Assembly (NCBI RefSeq): GCF_021462225.1
Contig: NC_061806.1
Location: 31,059,644 to 31,123,643 of the forward strand
Source: Girardinichthys multiradiatus
Taxonomy: Eukaryota > Chordata > Actinopteri > Cyprinodontiformes > Goodeidae
Length of the DNA stretch: 64,000 nt
Direction: 5' to 3'
The notes under the pieces were generated by a model. It ran no database searches and was not told the DNA's origin. It saw nothing but the letters and a program-made list of their open reading frames with translations. Every line of letters starts with the position of its first letter. Position 1 is the stretch's first letter. The position numbers and the translations under genes were made by a program. Shown piece after piece: positions 1-12,219 of this stretch.

Positions 1-949
1 CAAACAGATTCCACAGCTCAGTTTGCATCCTACCTGTGTGATGAGCAGAGCAGTTTGGTGCTAACAATGATGTTCTCACTGTGAACAACAGAGGAAATCA
101 GCTTCCACCTGCTGAGATAAGTCAATTAAACTGGATTCCCCCTCAGAGGCGGAGCTCCACCAGCACCATACGAACCTCTCAAATTCAGGAGCGGCTGCAT
201 TTAAGTTTTTTTTATTGTTTTTTTATTCTGTTAGTGATATTTTCTTTTCATTTTTGTGAAATTGGAAACAATTATCTCACAAAAGCTGAATTTAGGTTTC
301 CAAGCCACCAACTGGTTAATTTTTTTTAAAGTATAGCAATACATTTACGATAACTTAGGAAGATTTTTTTCTAAAGCCATTTTAAAACACCATCAACCTA
401 AAAAAAATAGGACATTAACTAAAATTAGAAATTGAATTGCATCTGCTGCAAATTATTTGCTTAACTGTAAAAAAATACCAACAGTACCATAATTATAGTA
501 ATACTATCAAAATACTATAAAATATTATTTTAGCAACAACGAGGTGGTTCTCAAAGGGCTATTACTTGAAAAGTCTTTCAGGTCCCATGTCAGGGGGTGG
601 TATGTTTTATCGTTATCAAAGCCATGACTGGATTAATATTTAATATTGAAATTTAGTAAATATGTAGGATCAGATGCTGTTTAAAGATCTTTCTGTCTGG
701 TAAATGGATCCAAGTCCAAACCAATAATTTTGCTACACAGTTCAAGACATTGGTGAGAGGAATAAGCTGAGTACATAGAAAGCTCCAAACCAAGCTGGTA
801 TGTTAAAGGTAATTATGGATTCATTCTTTTGTCGTTGTTGGTTGTTGGTCACTGTCTCCAGCCGCCATAGGGCAAGATATGGCAGTACACCCTTTGGGTT
901 TTGGCAAGGGAAAAAATTTATCTTTTAGTCTCTCTAGAATTAATTGCTT
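1..949. other. Intergenic, nothing assigned
   Basis: AT-rich DNA with no coding exon or repeat family I can support. A 45-base minus-strand stretch near 28-75 is flanked by AG and GT like a small exon, but it has no recognisable protein. Confidence 0.5.
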
Positions 950-1281
950 TTATCCATCCAACCATTTTCTATCCCTGCTTCTTCCATACAGGGTCACAGG
1001 GGAGCTGGGGCCTATCTCCAGCAGTCTATGGGCAAGAGGTTGGGTACACCCTGGACAGGTCGCCAGCCAATCGCAGGGCAACACAGAGACATACAGGACA
1101 AACAACCATAGGCAAAGGCAATTGAGAAAGACCAATTAACCTAACAGTCATGTTTTTGGACTGTGGGAGGAAGCCGGAGTACCCAGAGAGAACCCATGCA
1201 TGCATGGGGAGAACATGCAAACTTTATGCAGAAAGACTTTCTTGATGCAAGGCAACAGTGTTACCAACTGCACCACCACCC
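950..1281 (-). repeat. tRNA-derived SINE with RTE-like tail, old copy
   Basis: Read on the minus strand, it begins near 1281 with a tRNA-like head (GGTGGTGCAGTTGGTAAC, A-box-like). It continues through the same body seen at 26938 and 38518, including the phrases GAGAACATGCAAACT on the plus strand and GTCCAGGGTGTACCC on the minus strand. The tail lies near 950-1010 and ends in an ATGGATGGA-type repeat. It is degraded relative to the 38.5 kb copy. The assignment rests on comparison among the copies in this window and on the A/B-box pattern. Confidence 0.8.
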
Positions 1282-2727
1282 AAGGGGTCTGGGTGTGTGC
1301 AGAAGAAATGGTTCACTCAGGGTGCCAAAACGTCTCTGCTGGAGTTAACAGAGTTTCCTTGAAGAGATGAGAGGCTTTGAACAAAACGTTTAACACCATG
1401 CACCAAGTATGCAAACTACTATAAGGACCTCAAGTTGGATCTTAAACTTTAAAAATCAGTTTAGAAAACACAATACAGAGGCCACTCCTATCCACAGTGA
1501 TTTTTTCATCTTCTGACTATTTAAGTAATTTTGGATAAACAAACCAATGTACAGTCATGTATTTGCATAAATAGGGATTTTATTATACCATGTGACTTTA
1601 GGAAAAGCAATAAAACAAGAAAACGTGCTATACAGGTGACTGGAGGAGCCAAATGAACTTACTAGGGTTGGTTAGATTGTAACACCAATGTTATACAAGT
1701 CACTGATGTGTTTATTTGTGTGTGAAATAGTGTCACTTTACTAAGCTATTTTACTTTAAAGGTAACATCGGTTCTAATTCTCCAGTCTGTTCGGCAGATC
1801 TCCGAGAAGTCTCACCAGTTGATGGGGCTAACACGGAGCCAGCCTTCTGAAGCAGATGAGCTACATTGTTGTTTACTACAGAAAAGAGATCATGTTTGTT
1901 AGAACTGTTGAGTGTTGCGCATTTGAAAAAATCGATAAAGCTCTATCTAAAATCAGTGTGGTGCATGAATCCTGATCAGTTGGAGGTAGGTGGGATGTTT
2001 CTTAAGAGAGCCCATATTTCAGAAGAATCCCCAAAGAGTTTAGTTTACCTTTACCCTAGAACAATGTAGAAAATATTTTTTACAATGTATTAGGTAGGTT
2101 TCATATTAATATCCATCTTTGAAGCCATATTTAGGCAGATAAGTGTTTTTATAATCAAATTAAAACTGTATAGAAATTATTTATGAACTTTGAGCTGCCT
2201 TCACACCTGCCCAGAGCGAGGTGTGGGTCTCCTTATGTACAGATCTGCAGTTACAGCAGGGCAGATGGAGCATTCAGCAGTCAACACTTAGTTAATTAAG
2301 CACATTTAAATCCCGAACCAACTGCAGCAGAGCCACCCTTCACCCACCGGATTTAAACCGTTAAGTCCTGACCTATTCAAGGTTCATGGCAGTTTCAGAA
2401 ACAAGTCTGCTTTATTTTTACTGCTGCTAAGTCCTACAGAGTAATTGTGGTTCAGTCAGCTGGCTTATTTTAAGCTGCAATTCAATGCAAGTCAAAGTTC
2501 TGCAGGACCTTTATTACCTGCCAGTCTGAAAAGCATCTTCCCTCCCTAAAAACCTGAAAGAATTCCTGTCAAGCTGTTATCTATTGTATTTTTTCATAGA
2601 TTCGGTTAAATAATAGAGGAAATAGTGTGTCTTTCTAACAGGTTGCTTGTAACAAAGTCCTTTTAAAACGGGTTCTTTGCAAAGTTATGTGTTATCCAAA
2701 AATTGGTTCATACCTTAAGTTTAGTTT
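1282..2727. other. Intergenic, nothing assigned
   Basis: Mostly AT-rich. Short open frames occur (for example 1866-2069 on the plus strand) but lack splice context or recognisable family similarity. No repeat boundary could be defined. Confidence 0.45.
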
Positions 2728-3030
2728 GGGGCGACGGTGGTGACAGTGGTAGAGGTTTGTCCTGTAACCGGTGGGGTTCTGGTTTCGAACCTCTGCTCTG
2801 TCTGTCTCAGTCGCTGTGTCCTTGGGCAAGACATTTCACCTGTCTTGCCTGCTGATGCTGGTCAGATGGCTCAGTGGCGCCTGTGAATGGCAGCCTCACT
2901 TTTGTCAGTCATCCCCAGGGCAGCTGTGGCTACAATGTAGCTCACCACTATCTGTGTATATAGTGTAAAGCGCTTTGGAGTACTCAGACTTGATAAAATG
3001 CTATACAAGTACAGGTCATTTACCATTTAC
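2728..3030 (+). repeat. tRNA-derived SINE with L2-like tail
   Basis: The head carries an A-box-like GGTGACAGTGGTAGAGG and, near 2780, a B-box-like GGTTTCGAACC. The body contains TCCTTGGGCAAGACATTTCA and GGCAGCTGTGGCTACAATG, as in widespread fish SINEs. The tail contains AAGCGCTTTGG followed by a TGCTATACAAGTA-type end, which resembles the end of the L2-like LINE at about 9415-9455. Transcription, if any, would be by RNA polymerase III. Confidence 0.8.
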
Positions 3031-3478
3031 TACTAAGGAGCCTTTTCATGCTGAATGATTATTGAGTTAGATTAAAGATTCTTTATAAAAAAAAGCAAAA
3101 GAAATTCCTCTTACCTCACCTAACTTTGATGGTAAGTTGAGGTTTGTTGTCTATTTGCAAGACCCATTTGAACCCAAGCTTTAGCTGCACTAAAAATGCC
3201 TGAAAAAGTAGCTACTGTTGAAAGGAAAATCTATGAAATATTTTCAGAAAGAACAAAGTATGGTTGATCAAGACCAGTTTAAGATATTGCAAAAATGTCT
3301 ACACCTCTTGAAAGCAAAATATGTGGTAACAAGGTATGAATCCAGACTTTTGTACACCTTGTACATATCTTGCATCTTCATTTTTTTCTTTTATGTAGGT
3401 GAATGTCAAAATTATTACATCGTTCTTAAATTTTTTTACAAACACATTCCTATTGAGGGAAAGTGGAGTGAAGGAAGG
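3031..3478. other. Intergenic, nothing assigned
   Basis: AT-rich sequence between a SINE and the left target-site duplication of the RTE-like copy. Nothing recognisable was seen. Confidence 0.45.
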
Positions 3479-3488
3479 CTACCACTTA

Positions 3489-6401
3489 CTCGTACTCGTC
3501 GTCTTCCGCTTATCCGGGACGGGTCGCGGGGGAAGCAGACTCAGCAGAGACACCCAGACGTCACTCTCCCCAGACACCTCATCCAGCTCCTCTGTGGGGA
3601 GCCCAAGGCATTCCCAGGCCAACCGAGAGACATAGTCCCTCCAGCGTGTCCTGGGCCGTCCCCTGGGCCTCCTCCCAGTGGGACATGCCTGGAACACCTC
3701 CCGAGGAAGGCGTCCAGGAGGCATCCGGTATAGATGCCCGAGCCACCTCAACTGGCTCCTCTCGATGTGGAGGAGCAGCGGCTCTACTCCGAGCCCCTCC
3801 CGGATGGCCGAGCTCCTCACCCTATCTCTAAGGGAGTGCCCGGCCACCCTACGGAGGAAGCTCATTTCAGCCGCTTGTATCCGGGATCTCATTCTTTTGG
3901 TCATGACACAAAATTCATGGCCATAGGTGAGGGTAGGAACATAGACCGACCAGTAAATCGAGAGCTTCGCTCTTCGGCTCAGCTCTCTCTTCGCCACAAT
4001 GGACTGGCACAGCGCCCCCATTACTGCGGCAGCCGCACCAATCCGTCTGTGGATCTCCCGCTCCATTCTTCCCTCACTCGTGAACAAGACCCCGAGATAC
4101 TTGAACTCCTCCACTTGAGGCAGGAACTCCCCTCGAACCTGAAGAGGACAAGCCACTCTTTTCCGGTCGAGTATCGTGGCCTCTGACTTGGTGGAGCTGA
4201 TGTTCATCCCAGCCGCTTCACACTCGGCTGCGAACCGCCAGAGCGCATGCTGTGTGTCTTGGCTGGAGGGGGCCAGCAGGACCACATCATCTGCAAAAAG
4301 AAGAGACGAAATCCACTGGTCCCCAAACCAGACCCCCTCCGGTCCTTAGATGCGTCTAGAAATCCTGTCCATAAAGGTTATGAACAAGACCGGTGACAAA
4401 GGACAGCCCTGCCGGAGTCCAACATGCACCGGGAACAGGTCCGACTTAGTGCCAGCAATGCGGACCAAACTCTTGCTCCGCTCGTACAGGGACCGGATGG
4501 CCCCTAATAAAGGGCCACTGATTCCATACTCCTGGAGCACCCCCCACAGGGCATCACGAGGGACACAGACGAATGCCTTCTCCAGGTCCACAAAACACAT
4601 GTGAACCGGTTGGGCAAACCCCCATGGACCCTCGAGCACCCTGTAGAGGGTATAGAGCTGGTCCAGTGTTCCATGGCCAGGACTAAAACCACACTGCTCC
4701 TCCTGAAGCCGAGGTTCGACTATCGGCCGGACTCTCCTCTCCAATACCCTGGCGTAGACCTTACCAGGGAGGCTGAGGAGTGTGATCCCCCTGTAGTTGA
4801 AACACACCCTCCGGTCACCCTTCTTATGAAGGGGGACCACCACCCCAGTCTGCCAGTCCAGAGGCACTGTCCCCGACTGCCACGTAATGTTAAAGAGGCA
4901 TGTCAACCATGACAGCCCCATAACATCCAGAGATTTGAGGTACTCAGGGCGGATCTCATCCACCCCCGAAGCCTTGCCACTGCAGAGTTTTTTAACAACC
5001 TCGGTGACTTCAGCCTGGGTGATGAAAGAGTCCAACCCCGAGTCCCGAGCCTCTGTTTCCACCAGGGAATGCGTGATGGCAGGATTGAGGAGATCCTCGA
5101 AGTACTCCTTCTACCGACCCATAATGTCCTCAGTCGAGGTCAGCAGCCTCCCACCCCCACTATAAACAGTGTTGGCGAAGCACTGCTTCCCCCTCCTGAG
5201 GTGCCGGACGGTTTGCCACAATCGCTTCGAGGCCAACCTGTAGTCCTTCTCCATGGCCTCACCGAACTCCTCCCAGGCCCAAGTTTTTGCCTCTGCCACA
5301 GCCCGGGCCGCAGCACGCTTGGACTCATGGTACCCGTCAGCCGCCTCAGGAGTCCCACAAGCCAACCACAGCTGATAGGACTCCTTCTTCAGCTTGACAG
5401 CATCCCTTACTGCTCGTGTCCACCACCGGGTTCTGGGATTGCCACTGCAACAGGCACCACAGACCTTGCGGCTGCAGCTACGGGCAGCAGCGTCGACAAT
5501 AGATGCAGAGAACATGGTCCACTCGGACTCTACGTTTCCAACATCCCCCGGAATCTGGTCAAAGCTCTCCCGGAGGTGGGAGTTGAATACATCCCTGGCC
5601 GAGGGCTCCCCCAGGCATTCCCAGCAGACCCTCACTTTGCGCTTGGGCCTGCCAAGTCTGTCCGGCTTTCTCCTCCTCCAGCGGATCCAACTCAGTGGAC
5701 AGCGCAGCCCCTCTCTTCACCCGAGTGTCCAAAACATGGGGCCGAAGGTCTGATAATACGACAACAACGTCGATCATTGACCTCCTGCCTAGGGTGTCCT
5801 GGTGCCAAGTGCACTGATGGACACCCTTATGTTTGAACATGGGGTTCATTATGGACAATCCATGACTAGCACAGAAGTCCAACAACAAAACACCACTCGG
5901 ATTCAGATCGGGGAGGACATTCCTCCCGATTACGCCTCTGCAGGTGTCACTGTCGTTCCCCATGTGGGCGTTGAAGTCCCCTAGCAGAATAATGGAGTCC
6001 CCGGGAGGGGCACTATCCAGCACCCCCGACAGGGACACCAAGAAGGCCGGGTACTCCGCACTACTGCTCGGCCCGCAGGCCGAAACGACAGTCAGAGACC
6101 TATCCCCAACCCGAAGGAGCAGGGATGCGACCCTCTAATCCACTGGGGTAAACCCCAACACTAGACGGCTGAGCTGGGGGGCAACAAGCAAACCCACACC
6201 AGCCCGCCACCTCTCCCCGTGGGCCACTCCAGAGTAGAAGAGAGTCCAACCCTTCTCAAGGAGATGGGTTCCAGAGCCCACGCTGTGCGTGGAGTTGAGC
6301 CTGACTATTTCTAGTCCATATCTCTCGACCTCCCGCACAAGCTCAAGCTCCTTCCCCCCCAGCGAGGTGACATTCCACGTCCCTAGAGCCAGCCTAAGCA
6401 T
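3489..6401 (-). pseudogene. Broken endonuclease/reverse transcriptase of RTE-like copy 1
   Basis: Coding remnants are split among several frames: 6401-6135 (endonuclease start, [12 protein letters not shown]), 6041-5559 (endonuclease, [10 protein letters not shown]), 5635-5111 (linker), 5062-4346 (reverse transcriptase fingers and palm) and 4285-3489 (end of palm and C-terminus). The palm keeps the FVDLEKAF motif and, around 4296-4285, the FADDVVLL box with the catalytic aspartates. The C-terminal part has the R-P-R-G-R-P..RW.DYV signature near 3650-3700. A stop at 6135-6137 and several frameshifts make it non-functional. No RNase H domain is visible. One palm residue after the motif A core is V where the copy at 36 kb has D. 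Confidence 0.88.
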
Positions 6402-6525
6402 CCGGGGATCGGGGCGCCGGGGTCTCCACCTTCATCCGCCACCCAATCCTCTTTGCTCCGGTCCCTCACGGTTCCCCGTGCAGGTGGTGGGCCCACTGGG
6501 GGAAAAGAAGAGACAAAATCCACCA
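3489..6525 (-). mobile_element. RTE-like non-LTR retrotransposon, copy 1 (5'-truncated)
   Basis: A minus-strand LINE bounded by a perfect 10-bp target-site duplication, CTACCACTTA, at 3479-3488 and 6526-6535. The 3' end (low coordinates) finishes in short ACGAG-type repeats after GGATAAGCGGAAGACGACGA. It encodes, 5' to 3' on the minus strand, an apurinic-type endonuclease, a reverse transcriptase and a C-terminal extension. Compared with the copy at 35363-38423 it lacks about 330 bp at the 5' end. It keeps three internal stretches (about 225, 44 and 17 bp) that the other copy has lost. The RTE clade is inferred from the endonuclease and C-terminal motifs and from the short-repeat tail; the family name is not certain. 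The last 20-odd bases before the duplication look copied from inside the element. Confidence 0.9.
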
Positions 6526-6535
6526 CTACCACTTA

Positions 6536-8320
6536 TTTCATGTTTTATAAGTTGAAAACCAGGTTTTTATAAACACATGATAAAAGACATAAAATACCTT
6601 TCTTACTTTCTGACATTAAAGCAGACAGTTATGATTTCCAAATGTATTCCTAGCTGCTAAATACAAAAAATAAAGAGAGATTTGTGTTTTTAGGGATTTT
6701 TTTACTTTCTTCAAAAATAGATGTTTCCTTAATGTTTGGCTGAATAGCCTTTAAATTGTATGATTTGGGTCAAACCTTATAGTTATCCTTTCCCAAACCT
6801 CTCACAAAAGGGATTTTGACCCATTCCTCTTGACAAGAATGACTTTATACTTAATACTTTATACAAAATAACTTAAAATAAATTTTAATCCAGTTCAATA
6901 CCAGTTTGTTCACATAAAGCCACTTTTTTATGTTTCCCATGAGGTAAGTTTTTCCGGTAATTCCTGTATTTTTTTACCAGTGCATAACAATTAAATTATT
7001 TGTTTTTATCTTTTGAAACCCTGTCAATGCCATTAATATAGAAAAAGAAAAGTGTTGGACCCAATACAAAGCCATGAGGCATACCACCATTGGCCTTTGT
7101 AACTAATAGACGAGACATACATAACTTAGATAACAGAGAGTGAGGGGTTTATGCATAGTATTATATATTGTGACATTTAGGAAAAGAAAACAATAACATG
7201 ATTCTTAGGTAACCCAGCTTTAATTTCAAGAAATAATGCAGTCATGTTTTAAATTGGCAGTAGAGGACTGAATGGGAGTGCAAGTGAATAATCCCAGATG
7301 AGCTGTATGGATCAGAAACCAGGACTTAACTTAAACAGAAGGAACAGATAGCGTTTTTTGAGCAGCAACAACTGATACAAAACTGACACTATACTTAATG
7401 TCATATGATGATAACTGGAACTATGATGACAGCAACAACAAAAAGATGGTACAGTAAAAACATGGAAACCAGGGGCTATTATTTTATAAATGGAGCAGTT
7501 ACAGACAGGACAGATGTGATGAAGGCCATGATAGAACCAGATTGCACCCAAAAATCCCCTTTTTCCATTGCAGAGAGTTTCAGCCATTAGCCAGGATTTT
7601 GAAAGCCCCCTGCTTTGTGACCAAAACATCTTCTTGGTACTTAATCTGCTTGTGGACACTCCATATTTTCTGGTGCACCTCTGACTGCCTCCCTGTTTGT
7701 TGCAGCTCATCCAGTATCTGTCATCTCTTCTCTTTTGCGGCAGGGTCCCCCTACAGGCATCAGGCTGGATAGAGTCTGGATTTATTGGATTAGCAGTTAT
7801 TTTTTGTTTTATGCCTCTGTAGATCAGCCTTTCCCTCACACAATCCACGGTCTCACCTTTGACCCTCAACCTGGTTTGGATTAAGTTCTAGGAAAGGGAA
7901 TCCTATAACTGAAAGGAGTCGAGGATTAAAGTTAACACGGAGAGTCAAACAGCAAAGATGGTGATGCTGCACAGTGCAATATAATATAATCATACTACTA
8001 TAATCACATATATCACAGCTTACATTGGGATTTGTGCAATCCATTTCTATCTATTGTATATTGCTTACATTTTATTTTTAAAACTCATGTTTCTGCCACA
8101 TTTATTTATTTATGCACAGATTATCTTGCCTGTATTCCTTATCTTGTTACTGTTTATTATAATTTATAACTTTCTCTAATGTTTGCGTTTTTCACCCACC
8201 ATTCGTTTGCAACTGTGTATACCGCACAGATGCAGACCCTTAAATGGCTCTAACACTGTTTTATTCTTCTTCTCATTTTATTGTTTTATTTATGACTTTT
8301 GTTTTTACTTATTTTGTTTT
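6536..8320. other. Intergenic, nothing assigned
   Basis: AT-rich, with one 185-codon minus-strand open frame at 7312-7869 that has no recognisable domain, splice context or codon bias. I do not call it a gene. Confidence 0.45.
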
Positions 8321-8329
8321 ATATTTTGG

Positions 8330-9455
8330 GACTGGTTTAGGTCCTACTTTGCTAAGAGTGTCTGCCTTGATGGCAATGTTTCCTCCTCTGCTCCTTTCCT
8401 GTGTGGTGTCCTGCGGGGCTCAGTTTAAGGCCCCCACATTTTCATGCTGTACCTGCTCTATTTTTAGAAAATATGTTTTCCCCTTTAATTTTAATGTAGA
8501 TTATATCTGGATATAAATGTCCCTCTGAACTTCGTTGTTCAAAGAGAAAAAGAGTGAGGTGACAGTCTTTGGGAGTTACACTGATACCTCCCATGTAGAT
8601 GTTGGTTTCCTTGGCCCAGTACATGAGGCCAACTATTGCAAACCTAGGGGTCAAAGTGGATGCTAAACTAAAGTTTGAAAATCAAATCAGAGCAGCTATT
8701 AAATCCAGTTTTTTTTTTCCATTTGAGACAGCTAGCTAAAGCAAAGCCAATTCTTTCTCAGCAGCAGCAGTAATCCATGCTTTTGTAACCACTCAGCCGG
8801 ATTACTGTAACGCTCTTTATAAAGGAATCAGTGATTTCTGTATCGCTCAACTTCAGGGTGTACAGAATGCTCCTGCATGTTTTTTAACTGGCACCCAAAT
8901 GGTTGACCACATTTCCCCTATTTTAGCCTTCCTGCACTGACTGCCTGTACATTTTTGGATTAATTTAAAAATTATTTTATTTGCTTTTAAAGCTCTTAAT
9001 GGTCTTGCCCCACCCAACCTGTTGAGCTGTTCTCCTGTGTCCTCAGGTCAGCTGATCAGCTCCTTCTGAGTGGGCTGAAGAAGAAGAAGCTCAGAGAAGA
9101 CCGTGTTTTTGCTGTAGCAGCTCCTAAACAATGGAATGACCATCCCCTTAGACATCAGACAGGCCTCTTCCCTGTCTGTTTTCCAATCCCTTCTTAAAAC
9201 CCATCTTCTCTCATTGACCTTGGACACCATCTGAGATATTTTTTACTCATTACATTTTTTTTAAAATCTATTTCCATTTGACTTTATTCTGACTGATTGT
9301 ATGATTGTTTTATTACTTTAATACAGGACAGTTGTTTTTATTTTTAGGTCCTTTTGATTTTATTATTGGTTTATTATTGTTATGTGGCTGCTGTTTTATT
9401 TATTCTGTGAACAGCCCTTTGGTCATGTGGGAATTTAAAGTGCTCTATAAATAAC
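8330..9455 (+). mobile_element. L2-like (CR1 group) LINE fossil, 3' part
   Basis: Conceptual plus-strand translation, across many stops and frameshifts, gives pieces typical of the C-terminal half of fish L2-type reverse transcriptases. These include a P-x-GS-V-L-type start near 8410, a VIHAFVTTQPDYCNALYKGI block near 8775-8830, a VQNAPACFLTG block near 8860-8890, LPVHFWINLKI near 8945-8970 and FKALNGLAPPNLL near 8985-9025. It ends with AAAGTGCTCTATAAATA near 9440-9455, an L2-type tail. The left boundary is uncertain. Confidence 0.75.
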
Positions 9456-9459
9456 CCTG

Positions 9460-10640
9460 GTATGGCATGGCATGGTGTGGTAATGTAAGGCTGACAACAG
9501 TGTGCAATGACAAATAAACTTCTTATGTGTTATGTCTTATGTAAGGAGGATTTGGCATGAGCATAAAGCAGACAACATGGAAACCTGGTGACTGTAATAG
9601 ACCTCATGGTATCTATTTTGAGAATAAGAATGTTTATTACAGAAACCCCCATAGTCACATGACCTAAAGTGAGGTCAGCCAAAGGAGGAGTAAATCAGGG
9701 ATGGCTGCAGGTCTTTTTTATTTACAGAACGTCTGGTTCATGTAGAAAGCCATTTGAACAGTCCAAAATAACTTCCAAAGCTCTTACCCTCACAAATCCT
9801 GTAATATATGTCCTGTCAAAATAGCTGTAAAGGATCTAATTATAGAAACTTTCAGTGAGTGACATATCAAACTGCAGGTCTAGATGTGGCCAACATTTTT
9901 ATTAACCAGGTGGGAAGTGAATTAAATAAGTTGTCACAATTTGTAAAAAAAAATCAACTTGTACTGAAAAACTCAAAAAGATGGGAGTGTACAATTTATG
10001 TCCTGTTTTAAGTTTCTGTCATCCCAAACTAACATTTGGTTAAAATGAAGAAATGCAGAAGATGCTCAGGTGCAGTTCTGGAAAAGGCCCAGTTTCCTAT
10101 AGTGTGGGAGCAAGTCCTGAGAATGTGAAGGGACAGTGAAGGGTGAGGAGGCCTTTTAGGTAAGATGGTCCATTACCGTGCGTGCAAACAGTGGAAAGTG
10201 AACACCGGACGATTTTGTATGTGATCCAGGCATAGATGGGAAGCCAAGGTACAGTAGCCTCCACATTTAATGGCAACTACAGTAAAGAAGTGTACAAAGT
10301 ATTAAAATAAACACCTTTTATTACAGTAACATAATTGCACAAATATCAAAATGTTGGTGCTGTTCTATAACGTCTACATAAAGTTAATCAGATAAACTCT
10401 TCATACAGAAAGTGAAAGGGATCATTAATAATCCCTCTGGCGTTGTGGTTTTCCAACAAATTTTAAGGAAATACTTGCAATCCTCTGCAGTTTTTTTTCT
10501 CTGAATGTTCAGATTTTTCATATTAAAAGGTAAAGCACTTATCACCAACCTTTGATCCACAATTTCTGGAATACTTTTGCTAACTGAAAAAATAATTGGG
10601 CTTACGCACCAGATAGAGACAATGAAGACATGTGTTAAGG
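9460..10640. other. Intergenic, nothing assigned
   Basis: No gene or clear repeat. A short tandem run of a TGGCATGG-like unit at about 9461-9480 follows the L2-like tail. Confidence 0.4.
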
Positions 10641-10645
10641 ATATA

Positions 10646-12214
10646 CAGGTCCTTCTCAAAATATTAGCATATTGTGATAAAGTTCATTATTTTCCATAAT
10701 GTCATGATGAAAATTTAACATTCATATATTTTAGATTCATTGCACACTAACTGAAATATTTCAGGTCTTTTATTGTTTTAATACGGATGATTTTGGCATA
10801 CAGCTCATGAAAACCCAAAATTCCTATCGCACAAAATTAGCATATCGTTAAAAGGGTCTCTAATCGAGCTATGAACCTAATCATCTGAATCAACGAGTTA
10901 ACTCTAAAAACCTGCAAAAGATTCCTGAGGCCTTTAAAACTCCCAGCCTGGTCCATCACTCAAAACCCCAATCATGGGTAAGACTGCCGACCTGACTGCT
11001 GTCCAGAAGGCCACTATTGACACCCTCAAGCAAGAGGGTAAGACACAGAAAGAAATTTCTGAACGAATAGGCTGTTCCCAGAGTGCTGTATCAAGGCACC
11101 TCAGTGGGAAGTCTGTGGGAAGGAAAAAGTGTGGCAGAAAACGCTGCACAACGAGAAGAGGTGACCGGACCCTGAGGAAGATAGTGGAGAAGGGCCGATT
11201 CCAGACCTTGGGGGACCTGCGGAAGCAGTGGACTGAGTCTGGAGTAGAAACATCCAGAGCCACCGAGCACAGGCGTGTGCAGGAAATGGGCTACAGGTGC
11301 CGCATTCCCCAGGTCAAGCCACTTTTGAACCAGAAACAGCAGCAGAAACGCCTGACCTGGGCTACTTTTTTCGGATGAAAGCAAATTCTGCATGTCATTC
11401 GGAAATTAAGGTGCCAGAGTCTGGAGGAAGACTGGGGAGAAGTAAATGCCAAAATGCCAGAAGTCCAGTGTCAAGTACCCACAGTCAGTGATGGTCTGGG
11501 GTGCCGTGTCAGCTGCTGGTGTTGGTCCACTGTGTTTTATCAAGGGCAGGGTCAATGCAGCTAGCTATCAGGAGATTTTGGAGCACTTCATGCTTCCATC
11601 TGCTGAAAAGCTTTATGGAGATGAAGATTTCATTTTTCAGCACGACCTGGCACCTGCTCACAGTGCCAAAACCACTGGTAAATGGTTTACTGACCATGGT
11701 ATCACTGTGCTCAATTGGCCTGCCAACTCTCCTGACCTGAACCCCATAGAGAATCTGTGGGATATTGTGAAGAGAACGTTGAGAGACTCAAGACCCAACA
11801 CTCTGGATGAGCTAAAGGCCGCTATCGAAGCATCCTGGGCCTCCATAAGACCTCAGCAGTGCCACAGGCTGATTGCCTCCATGCCACGCCGCATTGAAGC
11901 AGTCATTTCTGCTAAAGGATTCCCGACCAAGTATTGAGTGCATAACTGTACATGATTATTTGAAGGTTGACGTTTTTTGTATTAAAAACACTTTTCTTTT
12001 ATTGGTCGGATGAAATATGCTAATTTTGTGAGATAGGAATTTTGGGTTTTCATGAGCTGTATGCCAAAATCATCCGTATTAAGACAATAAAAGACCTGAA
12101 ATATTTCAGTTAGTGTGCAATGAATCTAAAATATATGAATGTTAAATTTTCATCATGACATTATGGAAAATAATTAACTTTATCACAATATGCTAATATT
12201 TTGAGAAGGACCTG
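10646..12214 (+). mobile_element. Tc1-like DNA transposon, copy A
   Basis: Long terminal inverted repeats of about 200 bp (10646-10847 and 12014-12214) start with CAGGTCCTTCTCAAAATATT and end with its complement. The left flank is TA (10644-10645). The right flank is TC (12215-12216), consistent with one mutation in the TA target duplication typical of Tc1/mariner elements. It is very similar to copy B at 14421-16029. Internally it encodes a damaged transposase. Confidence 0.92.
10974..11937 (+). pseudogene. Tc1-like transposase, frameshifted (copy A)
   Basis: The N-terminal part (10974-11378, start MGKTADLTAVQKATI) contains the helix-turn-helix DNA-binding region, including QKEISERIGCSQSAVSRHL. 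A deletion near 11370 shifts the frame just before the block with the first catalytic aspartate (FSDES is still readable in another frame). A TAA follows within about 40 bp (at 11406-11408), then the frame resumes at 11446-11937 with QHDLAPAHSAKTT (second D) and SPDLNPIENLWDIVK (E of a DD34E-type triad). The deletion and the stop make it inactive. Confidence 0.9.
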
Positions 12215-12219
12215 TCATT

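Noticed and set aside
28..75. Possible 45-base minus-strand micro-exon flanked by AG and GT
   Set aside because: Signals of this quality occur by chance, and no frame gives a recognisable protein or a neighbouring exon.
5069..5836. 255-codon plus-strand open frame (also 36680-37411)
   Set aside because: Antisense shadow of the RTE-like coding region; the GC-rich LINE leaves both strands open.
7312..7869. 185-codon minus-strand open frame
   Set aside because: No domain, composition or splice context suggests a gene; such lengths arise by chance in repeat-derived DNA.
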